NCBI GenBank assembly: GCA_903873295.1
Contig: CAIQNV010000049.1
Span: 1-64,000, forward strand
Source of the DNA: an uncultured Elusimicrobia bacterium
GTDB taxonomy: Bacteria; Elusimicrobiota; Elusimicrobia; Elusimicrobiales; UBA9959
Direction of reading: 5' to 3'
Length of the DNA: 64,000 nt
Shown here in pieces: positions 46,301-51,015 of this stretch (its first letter is position 1; each line of letters begins with the position of its first letter). Position numbers and translations under genes: made by a program. The notes beneath the pieces are model-generated. The model saw nothing but the letters and a program-made list of their open reading frames with translations, was not told the DNA's origin and ran no database searches.

Positions 46301-47685
46301 CGGCCTTCTACGGCGGCAAGCTGCCCGCGACGCTTGACGTCTCCGGCGACGCGGTGACCGAGGGCGTCACCTACCTGCCGGATATAGTGCTGCGCGAAGT
46401 TCCGCCGCAGATCATGGTGAAGGTGCGCAAATCGCCCGACTCGGTCAATAAAGTGGACGTCACCATTAAATCGCCCAAGCAGCTGGTTTCTACGCCGGTC
46501 TGCAAAGTGAACCCGGGCGAGCTCTATGTCTCCAGCACGGCCGTCAGCCTGGCGCTGGTGCCCGGGCCTAACAACACCTATGAGGGCCAGTTCACCGTAT
46601 CGCGCGGCCAGGCTTTCTACAATGTGCATGTCTCGGCCGGCGACGGCAGCAACAAGATGGAAAAATCCGTCACCTACAGCCCCAACAACCAGGCCAAGAC
46701 CGAACAGTACATTCAGGATGAAGCCATACAGGGCGGCGAGGTGCAGATGGACAAGGAGTCGGAGGAGTATTCCGGCCTGGAGCTGGACGCCGGCGGCCTC
46801 TCCTACTCCACCTTCAGCGCCACGGCCAGCCAGGACTTCGGCAATCTGGTGGGCGGCTTCTTCAGCGCGCTGCCTTCCGTGCGCACGATAAAGACCGCAA
46901 AGGGCGACTTGAACATCACGCAGGCCATGCAGGACCTGATGGCTTCCGAGGTCTACAACATGGAGCTTGAGAACGCTTCCGCCAACAAGCCGTTCACGCT
47001 GACGCTTAAATACGACAAAGAAAAAGCCGGCGGCAACGGCAATCTGCGCATCTACCAGTACGACGACGCAAGCGCAGGCTGGAAAGAGGTGCCCGGCGAC
47101 TACACTACGGACCCGATGCTGGGAGTGCTGTCCGTGGGCGTGGCCGGCCTTTCCAACGCGCACGAGGGCACCCGCAGCGCAAGCACGCCGCTGGGCCGCA
47201 AGCGCTTCGGGATGAGCGCGGTAGTCAACGGGCGTTATGTGCCGTCGGCCGCGGGGACCTCGCAGAGCGGGCGCTTCGCGGTGTTCACCGCCAACCCGCC
47301 CACCGGCACGGCGGCGTTCAGCTCCGCGCTCGTGGTCTACAACATGCCCAACCCGTTCAACCTAAAGAGCAAGAGCGTTTCTCTGGGCACGGACATCGGC
47401 TCGTCGGGCATAGCCAACCCGTATCCCACGAACGGCACGGTCATAAAATACAACCTGCCGGCGGGCAAGTCGGGAAATCTGAAGTTCGTCATCTACAATA
47501 TGGCGGGCGAGAAGGTGCGCACTATCGACGAGGGCTCGCGCACCGGCGGTCAGATATACTACTCCGAGTGGGACGGAAGGAACGATACCAACCAGGAGTG
47601 CGCGTCCGGAGTGTACTTCATGCTGACCTACATGGACGGCAAGAAGCTGGGGACCAAGGCGCACAAGCTGGCGATAATAAAGTAG
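31351..47685 (+). CDS. Giant 5444-residue surface protein with propeller repeats and FlgD/T9SS-like C-terminal domain
   Basis: A signal peptide (1-27, ending 'GPALAQ') leads into four SBBP-like beta-propeller blocks, each opening with 'FTGNF..GGA.FDGG' at residues 29, 394, 1151 and 1887. Two intervening blocks begin 'GPNEF.I.ETD' (about 767 and 1517). Residues 2390-4050 alternate fibronectin-like domains (about 2397, 2884, 3384) with more propellers. From about 4113 carboxypeptidase-regulatory-like domains recur, one at 4830-4900 ('GLPSAVVYLKHRTV'). The end (5330-5444) is a FlgD/T9SS-like module with 'YNMPNPFN' and 'YSEWDGRNDTNQECASGVY'. GGAG precedes the ATG. It is probably an exported adhesin or sheath protein. 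A PorV-like gene follows after a repeat-bearing spacer. The frame is open throughout. Confidence 0.9.
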   Translation: MRKIKNIFINLLGAALLAAGSAGPALAQFTGDFSQPGGAVYDGGSEDQAHRVAVDTVALNGPFIYVAGTSEFDSQTTGLTAKYDKFGVLAASAVFTGPGSSFAVSDGIAIGADNIFVAGSVGGGLCVAQKYDKNLVFQSSATYSFSIQECVGNDITLSKTGNLYVTGHTGYTSEYRSLLIIKYDENLNFANAVTFSGGVYDKGMSIKTDDRGDVYAVGYSSAAGNLQILTLKYDPALVFISSAVFSIPAGSPEKRVSLSFGQDSVYVAGIDFDKGVLLKYSLDLVFKSSAAFNPGAASGWEGVGVNSLGDVFTTGNVFNGTDLDFLTAKYTPDLVFVSSIAYDGGHEDVALDVALDASDNLYVIGVSSNSLNNDWRTLRYPSSAFGAPAAPAGFTGNFAAPGGAGFDGGDMDYGTGTAFYGSNVYVVGISSSAGVLSSLIVKYDLAGNVVSSATSAAFGDAGFFDVKANANGVYVAAQGEGFLTVKYTPDLVFVSSAVLAGDSSARDLALDTGGNVYVIGSNWGDAGGNNDYKFVKYSKDLAQIGSPVTFNAGGMDEGRGIAVDNGNVYITGDSLIGNTTYFATAKFDSSSMAFISSASYAGGYLDGPAHERLAVNPVTHDVYLLGAQGPEGSSHLVTVKYSQNLQQMVADIFPGDGSSKGKVFGTDIKLDADGNVYSLGKDSYETGGITYEYALVVKYTPGLVFLSSAASSAGSIKYNGFAIALDTTTGYSYVTGLADDDAGQVDMRTVRFDPLGGVAPVAHAMGPNEFIIKETDVEDSGGFSAYGGGKFLVGYQHATSSITARLVLPDGTLVGSEITFNTTTEYGSGGWPAFAFGGTDFLMAWACDLPGYQGRIRGQRIDTSGNKVGSSFWISSTSGFDSHQLGNIAFDGVNYFVVWSASDTVNSYDNMYGQFVSTAGVLVGSRLTIGAGGKDGTVAYGHGKYLAAWRNDGNYGDVGPVKGRLILPNQIFGGTEFVIDASPAPSYNPVIVAADNTRFLVAFHDEWSAPCSEVNPDCSVSSHLFGKFVNADGTVAPSTFTISDSPDAQFLPEPVWDGSKYLITWNDADGLSTATVHMRYFDASGNPLDADTVIASAVSGRIPFSLGFSYDSADKKFFGGVNRYPVTGSYDDATTDLYGLILTTTSSGAGFTGNFSESGGAVYDGGNSDVGADIALNPATDDTYVVGASSVSGLSQGLVIKYNAAGVMVASAPVTDTGGMYLSGVALNGNGIYVAGGVYNTNNFVVKRYGPGLNLISSAVLPGVHTPRVALDGAGNVYLAGSSDGDHNYHLAKYGLGLGFISSTTFDAGGVDRAIGVAVDNGYAYVTGYALISNSTYYVTAKFDAGSLAFVSSVSYANAYAEGGSFERLAVNPVTHEVYLVGTHGTENNRQMVTVKYSQTLQQLGEAIFPGGSYGLGADVKLDTAGNVYALGKEYNGSDYAFVAKYNSALVFLSSAASASVPGSFTGMAVALDTTTGNSYVTGIKSDGGIGPKDPTNDIRTVRFAPLGGVAPVVHAKGPNEFVISETDGRDSGGSVAYGNGNFLTVYQKNDVNVEARLFDTSGNPVGAEIVPAGNTDCQAGQGPAVAFDGTNFLMTWGCRLLSNTSAIRGQRVDSSGNTIGSAFAISAFTGSRGDGDVAFDGTNYFAVWSSTESGAWNIYGQFISATGALVNSRITIATPATAWIDHTPVKYAGGKYLVTWTEGNNVKGRMVLPNGSLYGSEIAVNVDSLTSDGPTVIAYDPGSAKFLVTYNNGINVNSRHLYGRFVDLSGVAGSSFTITEAAGNQFGAVPVWDGSKYLITWSDGYPLSTATVHKRNFSGAGIPLDTDAIIASNESGKVPLSIASAIAGGKVFVLVNRGDIGSYNDASLDLYGLIITTTAIQQAAGFTGNFSQADGAGFDGGAMDFGTAAAFYGSNVYVVGLSSPTGAIIVKYDLAGNVVSSATLGGLESFDGVAVNANGVYAAGKGVTGTGFVTAKYNYSLTLTSAAVLPGQNHARDLALDTGGNVYVVGANDTETGYKFVKYSADLAQQGSPVVFNAGGAATGRGIAVDSGNIYVTGDSLIGAATYYVTARYNSSLAFVSSVAYAGGYSNSESLGAKLAINAATHEVYFVGTHGAHTDLIDSNILTIKYSQNLVQLAAALAPHYYAEGTDIALDNAGNVYTLGVNQVINNGPDYPVVLKYNSDLVFLSSATRQMTNWYAPFGLALDNATGESYVTGLDDGGGISSDMRTVRFAPLGGSVPVVYISTRDVSPAVYLAGQEAAALRITPHTLSGTVSFTGLQIAVNPAGAYANVASAALYADLDSDQIWNPRNDLLLSSGAVTSAGHYFDLSGMGGVIDPDTVVLFITLTPAISAVDSSINVAVPSSASFHTNGDMAQQTIYPITSTPTLVTYLAGLTDLTAEPGANLNSVSLSWTYPQDITSGHYIIRYSTNTADLDNPNLNAVTGAISGITAGAYGSYTASGLTPVTSGLRVFPYYFAVWLYNGISTSAVSSTLARNLYFPAAAVSDKDAALTLRTGMSLTAENAARFAKSTAAAGAYSALTFYDGGKYFIALNTPDGKTQFYYDQTYLALRDLAADPAGNAYGLIQKANNVSLVVKLGPDGAVLWTSPFTSSSSETARALTYGAGAVYYAATGFQPGSAGQDIKLRKLRDTDGALLAVYSSSPAGSYDEVNSLAFVQDASGKYVYAAGASGSPLYGMLYKFADTGTAFSVSPSAVAGSWPVRYVNPGGGDARALAVKADSLNNTLVVVGAEQRNDLNQGSNIWLNRYGPYGAPIFANPTRYNNAQSNSDDIPVGLDFDSFGNIYVSGYTDMWNLGQGYNMLLGKFGPGGQFLSARIYDSGSGSNDTGAGVLVSTNNYAYVAGMFGAAGTFGVYSLPLGSSVNAQFFTAAEGPYTGSADLTWNYTGSLPAGSTYYVQYSTALAPVWSRASAQLAVNAGPSYSGAVQSQRLGGLPALRYPGQDGQETRGNAYKFKVWITSGGLTTELPVAQTFARTPSAYDNTQYFGRERLSYMSGLSGPGGGIAVDGTYVYHAFGGSSEGGSAGFGLRKYNTDQYLEWTKFFNHAGDRAYNVANVTRDAAGNFYLVGSQRLPDTAAGAPDYLAADKDLWIAKLDAAGDLVWSYSADASGINQMDELYDVAVEEIGAQKFLYVTGVAATVSSGLDMVARKYDVSQSTYIAPLWTYSEPGAGEDVGYGVAVGTGAVYLSGAVFNTDKDIIVRALSKTSGLPVGGPIVINSGHGDDAGYDLAVTTAAPGYIYVAGSVGTASEGTNAALFKYSLAGALVWDRYYNGRAGADDALLGVKASGSGVIVAGYETTYDQGKNSIYRKFSAAGTEEWSRGFDFAGGGDDEAHTLALDASGRVYSTVSLWSKNPGFYYFPEPSFGLMAAANYVPGSVRLDWMSQYEVPAGSLFSIQYSTNSGQVWDPAGAQVRFGADAYIRAGMNVTRAVYGLDNGRDMQGAPVGPGYFFRVWFSTAAGIFTPVPGVASARASDGWAFENMVMYPNEAKLFVMGNNQQGTSSVNISGEKELPGIARDAAGSLYMLANMDWNSSGGFAIKKFSSALTPVWTRYYAPGERFAVKANRMAADAEGNLYLTGYERGPDSSNGKDIFVMKFGSGGLVWKSTYNFAGGDDTGYGVALDASGNVYVAGSVYTGSDDDIFAAKFSPAGVLLDTVTYSGSGSGPDAAYGIAVQDANLYLTGSSYETDHGSHFWTGLFSSSGLDQLGTSLTGGDAAGSGYDVAVDTLGYVYAAGEIYGADTANDALVTKSYANLDAVPGAYPIRYNSPGNANDAAYGLAIDAAGSVYVTGSQERYDINQDKNLWIRKYARDGSELWSQEFHSNAIPGDPYSAGANSDEGFSLAVGTMGFVSVSGRFNDYYGLYRYRQTSTLAVNPTLTVVVSSASCSSCASFRFGGVGVALIPYSQTGGIDAASIRSSVTSPSGTASFQVPSGKQYFIALDKQGYNPNIKDQQMDPYGNFFVQLNADITKQYTLSPRPASDPYYPLTVTVTSATASDYIMAEVFFTQTGEKAAYGIAQVPVNRSSVTFTVANVPPADAGAYTLGVTIPGRGLARSLPMNALFPQTSSYIVNMSTSSGAVATTGGFDVGASTTPPSVEGVARNAGTWAPVEGVRVRMWNSVQNCMSGNCDYNVYETLTDVTGKYSFYNVVSTPAYYNLSAQKAGYKRAWDGGLTIAANAATIYREFRLEESTYTLRGVIRYRDVPVPNADVMVWGDYSWYQNGSDSYRGGRGMDTDARTKTGADGSFVFSGATLNGLPDGQLRMNVSFFGNWVDLNQGNNQSSSADDVRIIISSDSATGAGNCAKGRVWKLLAESGACQESGDINFNIMPQAQNDYATLSGSVTFVTTYTVSGTNPLVISSMAPVTVMAMQECSGDCKGRSMGFAVISGTYELNTATYSITLSTGISYYTRITSNEWGETSAFDDRADFRSTTTLSVVMNFVITKAGSMKGVVKMPDGSNYKPNYNFASAEQYHRIDINVAGQNVNVNEGWSVDDYGAFEFPNLAPGLYTITMRPQGLGFHWAAPALTGVAVVAGKTTQVTLKLEDGLVVQPQIIGLPEISTPTWSYLMIPVESGTEMNQKKITEMFFGSDVFAFNYSTSTHLWDKKVMLTGQYDFYLMMGARYSPEGGNNQPLSFDQFGNFIGKVKGFAVQRVENSPNLGTEAQPIPVNVLGSLGQDSFGGTIVGERVYTDADLDRIFSNMNEIYPVIPTVMVYDAAGDLRGYTAGLPGKEDFNAFWNALLAKDKAQMKAYFAAHPSRFMVPGLPPGRYTVVFSNPNYPPIAKELDIPLASSFNGVYAFNFEEQSVRTGDIYGTVRSSATGLGLPSAVVYLKHRTVEKFADTAADGSYSFSNLPPGIYRLEVTREGFVKTGQKTSLTGSLTGDDESKLDFYLTPSQTNMTGKVYLSKFPAPLTKSGVKIVAYDETYNTEHPSDYLPKIEATTNDSGEYEIAGVVPGHNYRVSAFYGGKLPATLDVSGDAVTEGVTYLPDIVLREVPPQIMVKVRKSPDSVNKVDVTIKSPKQLVSTPVCKVNPGELYVSSTAVSLALVPGPNNTYEGQFTVSRGQAFYNVHVSAGDGSNKMEKSVTYSPNNQAKTEQYIQDEAIQGGEVQMDKESEEYSGLELDAGGLSYSTFSATASQDFGNLVGGFFSALPSVRTIKTAKGDLNITQAMQDLMASEVYNMELENASANKPFTLTLKYDKEKAGGNGNLRIYQYDDASAGWKEVPGDYTTDPMLGVLSVGVAGLSNAHEGTRSASTPLGRKRFGMSAVVNGRYVPSAAGTSQSGRFAVFTANPPTGTAAFSSALVVYNMPNPFNLKSKSVSLGTDIGSSGIANPYPTNGTVIKYNLPAGKSGNLKFVIYNMAGEKVRTIDEGSRTGGQIYYSEWDGRNDTNQECASGVYFMLTYMDGKKLGTKAHKLAIIK
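32530..37008 (+). repeat. Two tandem 2.2-kb internal repeats in the giant gene
   Basis: The coding unit 'propeller plus GPNEF block' occurs twice, at 32530-34800 and 34801-37008 (757 and 736 codons). Half units (propeller only) flank it at 31435 and 37009. The copies are clearly homologous in protein ('GPNEFIIKETDVEDSGG' against 'GPNEFVISETDGRDSGG') but well diverged in DNA, so the duplication is old. Confidence 0.75.
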
Positions 47686-47710
47686 GCCAGGGAAGGGCAG
47701 CGTTAAAGAG

Positions 47711-47809
47711 TTCACCGCTGAGACGCGGAGGACAGAATGAGCAGAGAGTAGGGACACGGATTAATATTTTCTCTTCCGAACTCTGCGACCTCTGCGCCTC
47801 CGCGGTGAA
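47711..47809 (+). repeat. Dispersed palindromic repeat, family 3
   Basis: TTCACCGCTGAGACGCGGAGG at the left faces CCTCTGCGCCTCCGCGGTGAA at the right, near-complementary arms around an AT-rich loop. It occupies the spacer between the giant gene and the second PorV-like gene. The arm sequence resembles the element inside lptD. Confidence 0.75.
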
Positions 47810-47882
47810 TATCGGTAAATCGGCCCGATTAGTGAATTGATTGATTTGTTTTTATGAGGAAAAGAATCGATTGAGGTAATTT

Positions 47883-48815
47883 ATGAAAAAGATATTTATG
47901 CTCTACCTGCTGCTGGCTCTGCCGGCGGAGGCTTACGCCTCGGGGGCCGGGACTACGGCGGCGCCTTTTCTTAAGGCGGCCATGAGCCCGCGCGCGGTGG
48001 CCCTGGGGGGGGCTTTCAGCGCCCTGGCGGACGATTCCGGCGCGGTCTTCGTTAACCCGGCGGGTCTGGCGTTGTTCGACAGGCGGGAGGCGGCGCTCGA
48101 TTTCAGCACCTACCTGCAGGACGCCAAGATGGGCAACCTTTCCTACGCCGGCATGATGGGCTTGCACAGGTTTGGCCTTGGAGTCACTTTTATGACGGTG
48201 GGGGGGATCGCAAAGACGCTTAACGACACACCCTCATCAGGCGCCGTGCCGGAGCTGGGCACTTTTGACGCCAGCGATATGGCCGTCACCCTGGCCTACG
48301 CCAAGAAAGAATTCGCTCCCGAGCTGATGCCGCGCCTGGACGGCGGCTTCTCGCTTAAATTCATCCGCTCGGCCATAGATACCAAGACCGCCTTCGCGGT
48401 CGCGGTCGACGCGGGCGTCATCTACCGGACCACGGAAAAAATCAACCTGTCCATGGCGCTCCAGAATTTGGGCACCAAAATGAAGTTCGTGGAGGAGTCG
48501 GACCCGCTGCCGCTTAACCTGCGCGCGGGAGCTCTTTACAAGGCCTCGGAGAAACTTAATGTGGCGGTCGAGATAAACGAATATCTGCAGGATAATAAGA
48601 TCTATCCCTCTCTCGGCGCGGAATACTGGTTCCGCAATGCCCTCGCCCTGCGCGGCGGCTACAAGTTCGGCTACGATACCGCCAACCTGGGGTCCGAGGT
48701 GGGTCTCAGTCTGGGCTTCGGAATAAAGGTGCAGGGCCTCGGCGTCGATTACGCCTTCCTGCCTTTCGGCGACCTGGGAAGCATCCACCGCTTCGGCGTC
48801 TGGATGCAGTTCTAG
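47883..48815 (+). CDS. PorV/PorQ-family outer-membrane barrel protein (second copy)
   Basis: A signal peptide (1-19, 'MLYLLLALPAEAYA') is followed by 'SPRAVALGGAFSALADDSGAVFVNPAGLA', the same plug-and-strand signature as in the copy at 4592. The C-terminus shares 'GVDYAFLPFGDLGSIHRFGV' with that copy's 'FDYAIMSYGDLGLTHRISL'. Length 310 is equal to the first copy. It follows the giant gene after a 197-base spacer that holds a family 3 repeat, and 'GATTGAGGTAATTT' gives a ribosome site. By analogy with PorV of the type IX system it may carry the giant cargo, but this pairing is inferred from position. Confidence 0.85.
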   Translation: MKKIFMLYLLLALPAEAYASGAGTTAAPFLKAAMSPRAVALGGAFSALADDSGAVFVNPAGLALFDRREAALDFSTYLQDAKMGNLSYAGMMGLHRFGLGVTFMTVGGIAKTLNDTPSSGAVPELGTFDASDMAVTLAYAKKEFAPELMPRLDGGFSLKFIRSAIDTKTAFAVAVDAGVIYRTTEKINLSMALQNLGTKMKFVEESDPLPLNLRAGALYKASEKLNVAVEINEYLQDNKIYPSLGAEYWFRNALALRGGYKFGYDTANLGSEVGLSLGFGIKVQGLGVDYAFLPFGDLGSIHRFGVWMQF

Positions 48816-48824
48816 TGCCTGTCC

Positions 48825-49472
48825 CTACAGTATAAAATCTTCATTAGGCCAATCCCCCGGAGTTCCTTCCACCGTGGTAAGCCGCTGGTCTTCCTGCGAG
48901 GCCGCGCTCATTTTTTTATAAGATTCTTTGAGCTCGGTAAGGGAGACGTCGGACCTTTTTATCTTCATCATCACAAAGTAGCTGACGGCGCCCGTGGCCG
49001 CCGATACCGGCAGCACATAGAGCCAGGCGTTGGACTTCAGCATGTAAATAAGCGCGGCGCAAAGAAAGGTCCAGAACGAAACCGAGAAGCTGGCTCCGGA
49101 CAGGACGTAGGCCACGATTATATTATGTTCCTCGTTTTTTGAAAGAGAAAGTATTATGGCTATCAGCGCTATATTTATAAGCGCGAGATAAAGGGCGCGC
49201 GTGACCCAGTTCTTCCAGCGGTATTTCGAGAGCATTATGGTGCCGTAGATGGGATGGTTCACCATAATGGCGTCCTCAAAGCTGATTTCGGCCGCGAACT
49301 GCTGTATCTTAGGCGTCTCTTTGCCGGCGCCGGGATCGTAGTCGAAGGATTGCTCCTCGGGCCGGGTGTTGACCTGGGCAGCCAGCGGGGAGGGGCAGAA
49401 GGCCGCCGCCAGCGCCAGCGCGGAGATAAAAAGAAGGGCCGCCCGTCCGCCCGGCCGTTTATTGGTTTTCAT
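48825..49472 (-). CDS. Unknown membrane protein with signal peptide and three membrane segments
   Basis: No family is recognised. The protein (215 residues from ATG 49472, preceded by GGGGGA) has a signal peptide ('ALLFISALALAAAFCPSPLAAQ') and a soluble stretch (about 36-75). Three hydrophobic segments follow (about 82-102, 113-135, 142-160), and then a polar tail with 'LTELKESYKKMS'. The track start at 49514 lies inside the upstream gene. It overlaps that small gene by 14 bases and ends 9 bases from the convergent PorV-like gene. The two small genes probably form one operon of envelope proteins. Confidence 0.65.
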   Translation of the reverse strand: MKTNKRPGGRAALLFISALALAAAFCPSPLAAQVNTRPEEQSFDYDPGAGKETPKIQQFAAEISFEDAIMVNHPIYGTIMLSKYRWKNWVTRALYLALINIALIAIILSLSKNEEHNIIVAYVLSGASFSVSFWTFLCAALIYMLKSNAWLYVLPVSAATGAVSYFVMMKIKRSDVSLTELKESYKKMSAASQEDQRLTTVEGTPGDWPNEDFIL

Positions 49473-49755
49473 TTTCCCCCATCTTCGGCACCGACGGCTT
49501 TGATTCCCCGTCAAGGCGGTAATATTGAGTGGCTCCCGAGCGCAGCTTCGTCGGGGTGTACTGCACCTCTCTGAGCTTGCTCTGCTGCGTTTTTGTGGGC
49601 GCCGTCTTCCTGATATTTATATTCTGGCGCACCGTGATGCGGTCGGTAAAATGCCAATAGGACGATACGAAGGCCCCTATGCTGCAGGCCAGTATTACCC
49701 CGGAGAGGAAGTACTGTTCCCTGTCCCTGCGTATCCAGAATTTGCGAATGTTCAC
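49459..49755 (-). CDS. Small unknown protein with one membrane segment
   Basis: This 98-residue protein starts with GTG at 49755 after a good GGAG site. It has a basic N-terminus and one hydrophobic segment ('FLSGVILACSIGAFVSSYW', about 16-34), followed by a polar periplasmic tail with 'KTQQSKLREVQYTPTKL'. No family is recognised. It precedes and overlaps the 48825-49472 gene, suggesting a pair that acts together, and lies 47 bases after hemW. Confidence 0.6.
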   Translation of the reverse strand: MNIRKFWIRRDREQYFLSGVILACSIGAFVSSYWHFTDRITVRQNINIRKTAPTKTQQSKLREVQYTPTKLRSGATQYYRLDGESKPSVPKMGENENQ

Positions 49756-49802
49756 TTAAGCTCCTTCAGGCTGAGCATCTTATCCTTTGGAAGGTCCGCA
49801 CT

Positions 49803-50894
49803 TTATACGAATTCGCGAAAAACGGCGTTGGACACGTAAAGACGGTCTTCTTTTATCTTTATCCGGCGGCCGCTTTTTTCAAGAAGGCCGGCTTCCGTCA
49901 GCCGGTCCGTTTCCTCCTTGAATTCTATAAATATATCGTCAGGCAGTTCAATTCCGGCGGTCTTGCGCAGGCCCAGCATTATTTTTTCCGCATTTTTCTT
50001 CCGGCCGGAGAGGGTTTCCCTGTACTGCAGCGGGATCTCATCCCCGGCCAGAGCTGTTTTTACGTAGGCTGCGGTGCCGGCGGTGTTGGCCCGCCGTTCC
50101 CCGCCCAGGTAGGAGGCCGCCGAGGGGCCTAGGCCGAGGTATTCGCCCTGTTCCCAGTAATTAAGATTATGGACGGACTCCCGCCCCGGCTGGGAGAAAT
50201 TAGAGATCTCGTAGCGGCGGAAGCCGGCCAGTTTGAGCGCGGCCGCCCCCGCCTCGTACATATCGGCCGCCGCCTCGGGCTCCTCCTCCACCCCGGCCGC
50301 GGAGAACGGCGTTCCTCCGTGCACTTCCAGCGCGTAGAAGGAAACGTGCTCCGGTCTGAGTTTAAGGAGCCAGTCGATAGAGGCAGCAAAATCCTTAAGC
50401 GTCTGACCGGGCAGGCCGCACATCAGGTCCGCGTTCATGTTATCAAAGCCGGCGGCGCGCAGCAGGCCGAAGGCTTTTAGAAAATCCCCGGACATTGCCA
50501 CTCGGCCCAGCCGCTTCAGAAGGTCGTCCTGGCAGGCCTGCAGGCCCAGGCTTATCCGGCTTATGCCGGCTTTTTTCAGCAGCCCGGCTTTCTCCGCGTC
50601 CAGGCTTTCCGGGTTGACCTCAAAGGTGCTTTCCTCCAGGCCACGCAGCGGCCCGGTTAAACCTGAAATAACCGAAAAAAGTTTTTCCAGCTGTTCCGCG
50701 GAAAGCAGGCTGGGCGTGCCGCCGCCGACATAAAGGGTGTTGAACTTCCCCGCCAGGCCGGCATAGGAGGAAGCCTCCTTCTCAAGCGCCTTAAGAAAAG
50801 CGTCCGTCTCTTCGGGCGTTCCCGGGGCGGAGGCAAAATCGCAATAACCGCACTTGGCCCGGCAGAACGGGATATGTAGATAAAGGCCCCTCAT
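49803..50894 (-). CDS. hemW: HemW-like radical SAM protein
   Basis: HemW is a HemN relative that handles heme rather than oxidising coproporphyrinogen. The protein has the radical SAM cluster motif C-x3-C-x2-C with a tyrosine before the last cysteine ('CRAKCGYCDF', Cys11, 15, 18). 'YVGGGTPSLL' and 'FEVNPESL' follow, then the HemN C-terminal domain. The start begins directly at 'MRGLYLHIPFC', as in HemW, and lacks the N-terminal extension of true HemN. Length 363 fits. The ATG lies 6 bases after TATAAT with no Shine-Dalgarno. Confidence 0.92.
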   Translation of the reverse strand: MRGLYLHIPFCRAKCGYCDFASAPGTPEETDAFLKALEKEASSYAGLAGKFNTLYVGGGTPSLLSAEQLEKLFSVISGLTGPLRGLEESTFEVNPESLDAEKAGLLKKAGISRISLGLQACQDDLLKRLGRVAMSGDFLKAFGLLRAAGFDNMNADLMCGLPGQTLKDFAASIDWLLKLRPEHVSFYALEVHGGTPFSAAGVEEEPEAAADMYEAGAAALKLAGFRRYEISNFSQPGRESVHNLNYWEQGEYLGLGPSAASYLGGERRANTAGTAAYVKTALAGDEIPLQYRETLSGRKKNAEKIMLGLRKTAGIELPDDIFIEFKEETDRLTEAGLLEKSGRRIKIKEDRLYVSNAVFREFV

Positions 50895-50900
50895 GTATAG

Positions 50901-50906
50901 ATTATA
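50901..50906 (-). promoter_or_regulatory. -10 box six bases before the hemW start
   Basis: On the minus strand TATAAT-ctatac-ATG. The spacing and the lack of a ribosome site match the prenyl synthase, CDF and glnS starts, suggesting leaderless translation. Confidence 0.6.
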
Positions 50907-50955
50907 GCGAAGTAGCGGACTCCGAAGCGGGTAATAATGAGATCGCCGGGGAAAT

Positions 50956-50990
50956 AAAAAACGGGAGCGGTTGATTCCGCCCCCGTTTTT
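50956..50990 (-). terminator. Rho-independent terminator after the slipin gene
   Basis: On the minus strand AAAAACGGGGGCGG-aatcaa-CCGCTCCCGTTTTT forms a stem with one mismatch and a T-run. It lies 26 bases after the slipin stop. The T-run on the plus strand would also allow termination in that direction. Confidence 0.88.
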
Positions 50991-51015
50991 CGCGTTTTGC
51001 CGCTTTGCTATGTCA

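Noticed and set aside
43846-47163. 1105-residue minus-strand ORF opposite the giant gene
   Set aside because: It is the mirror of a GC-rich, strongly codon-biased gene; the translation is His, Gly, Val and Arg rich with no domain, signal or ribosome site.
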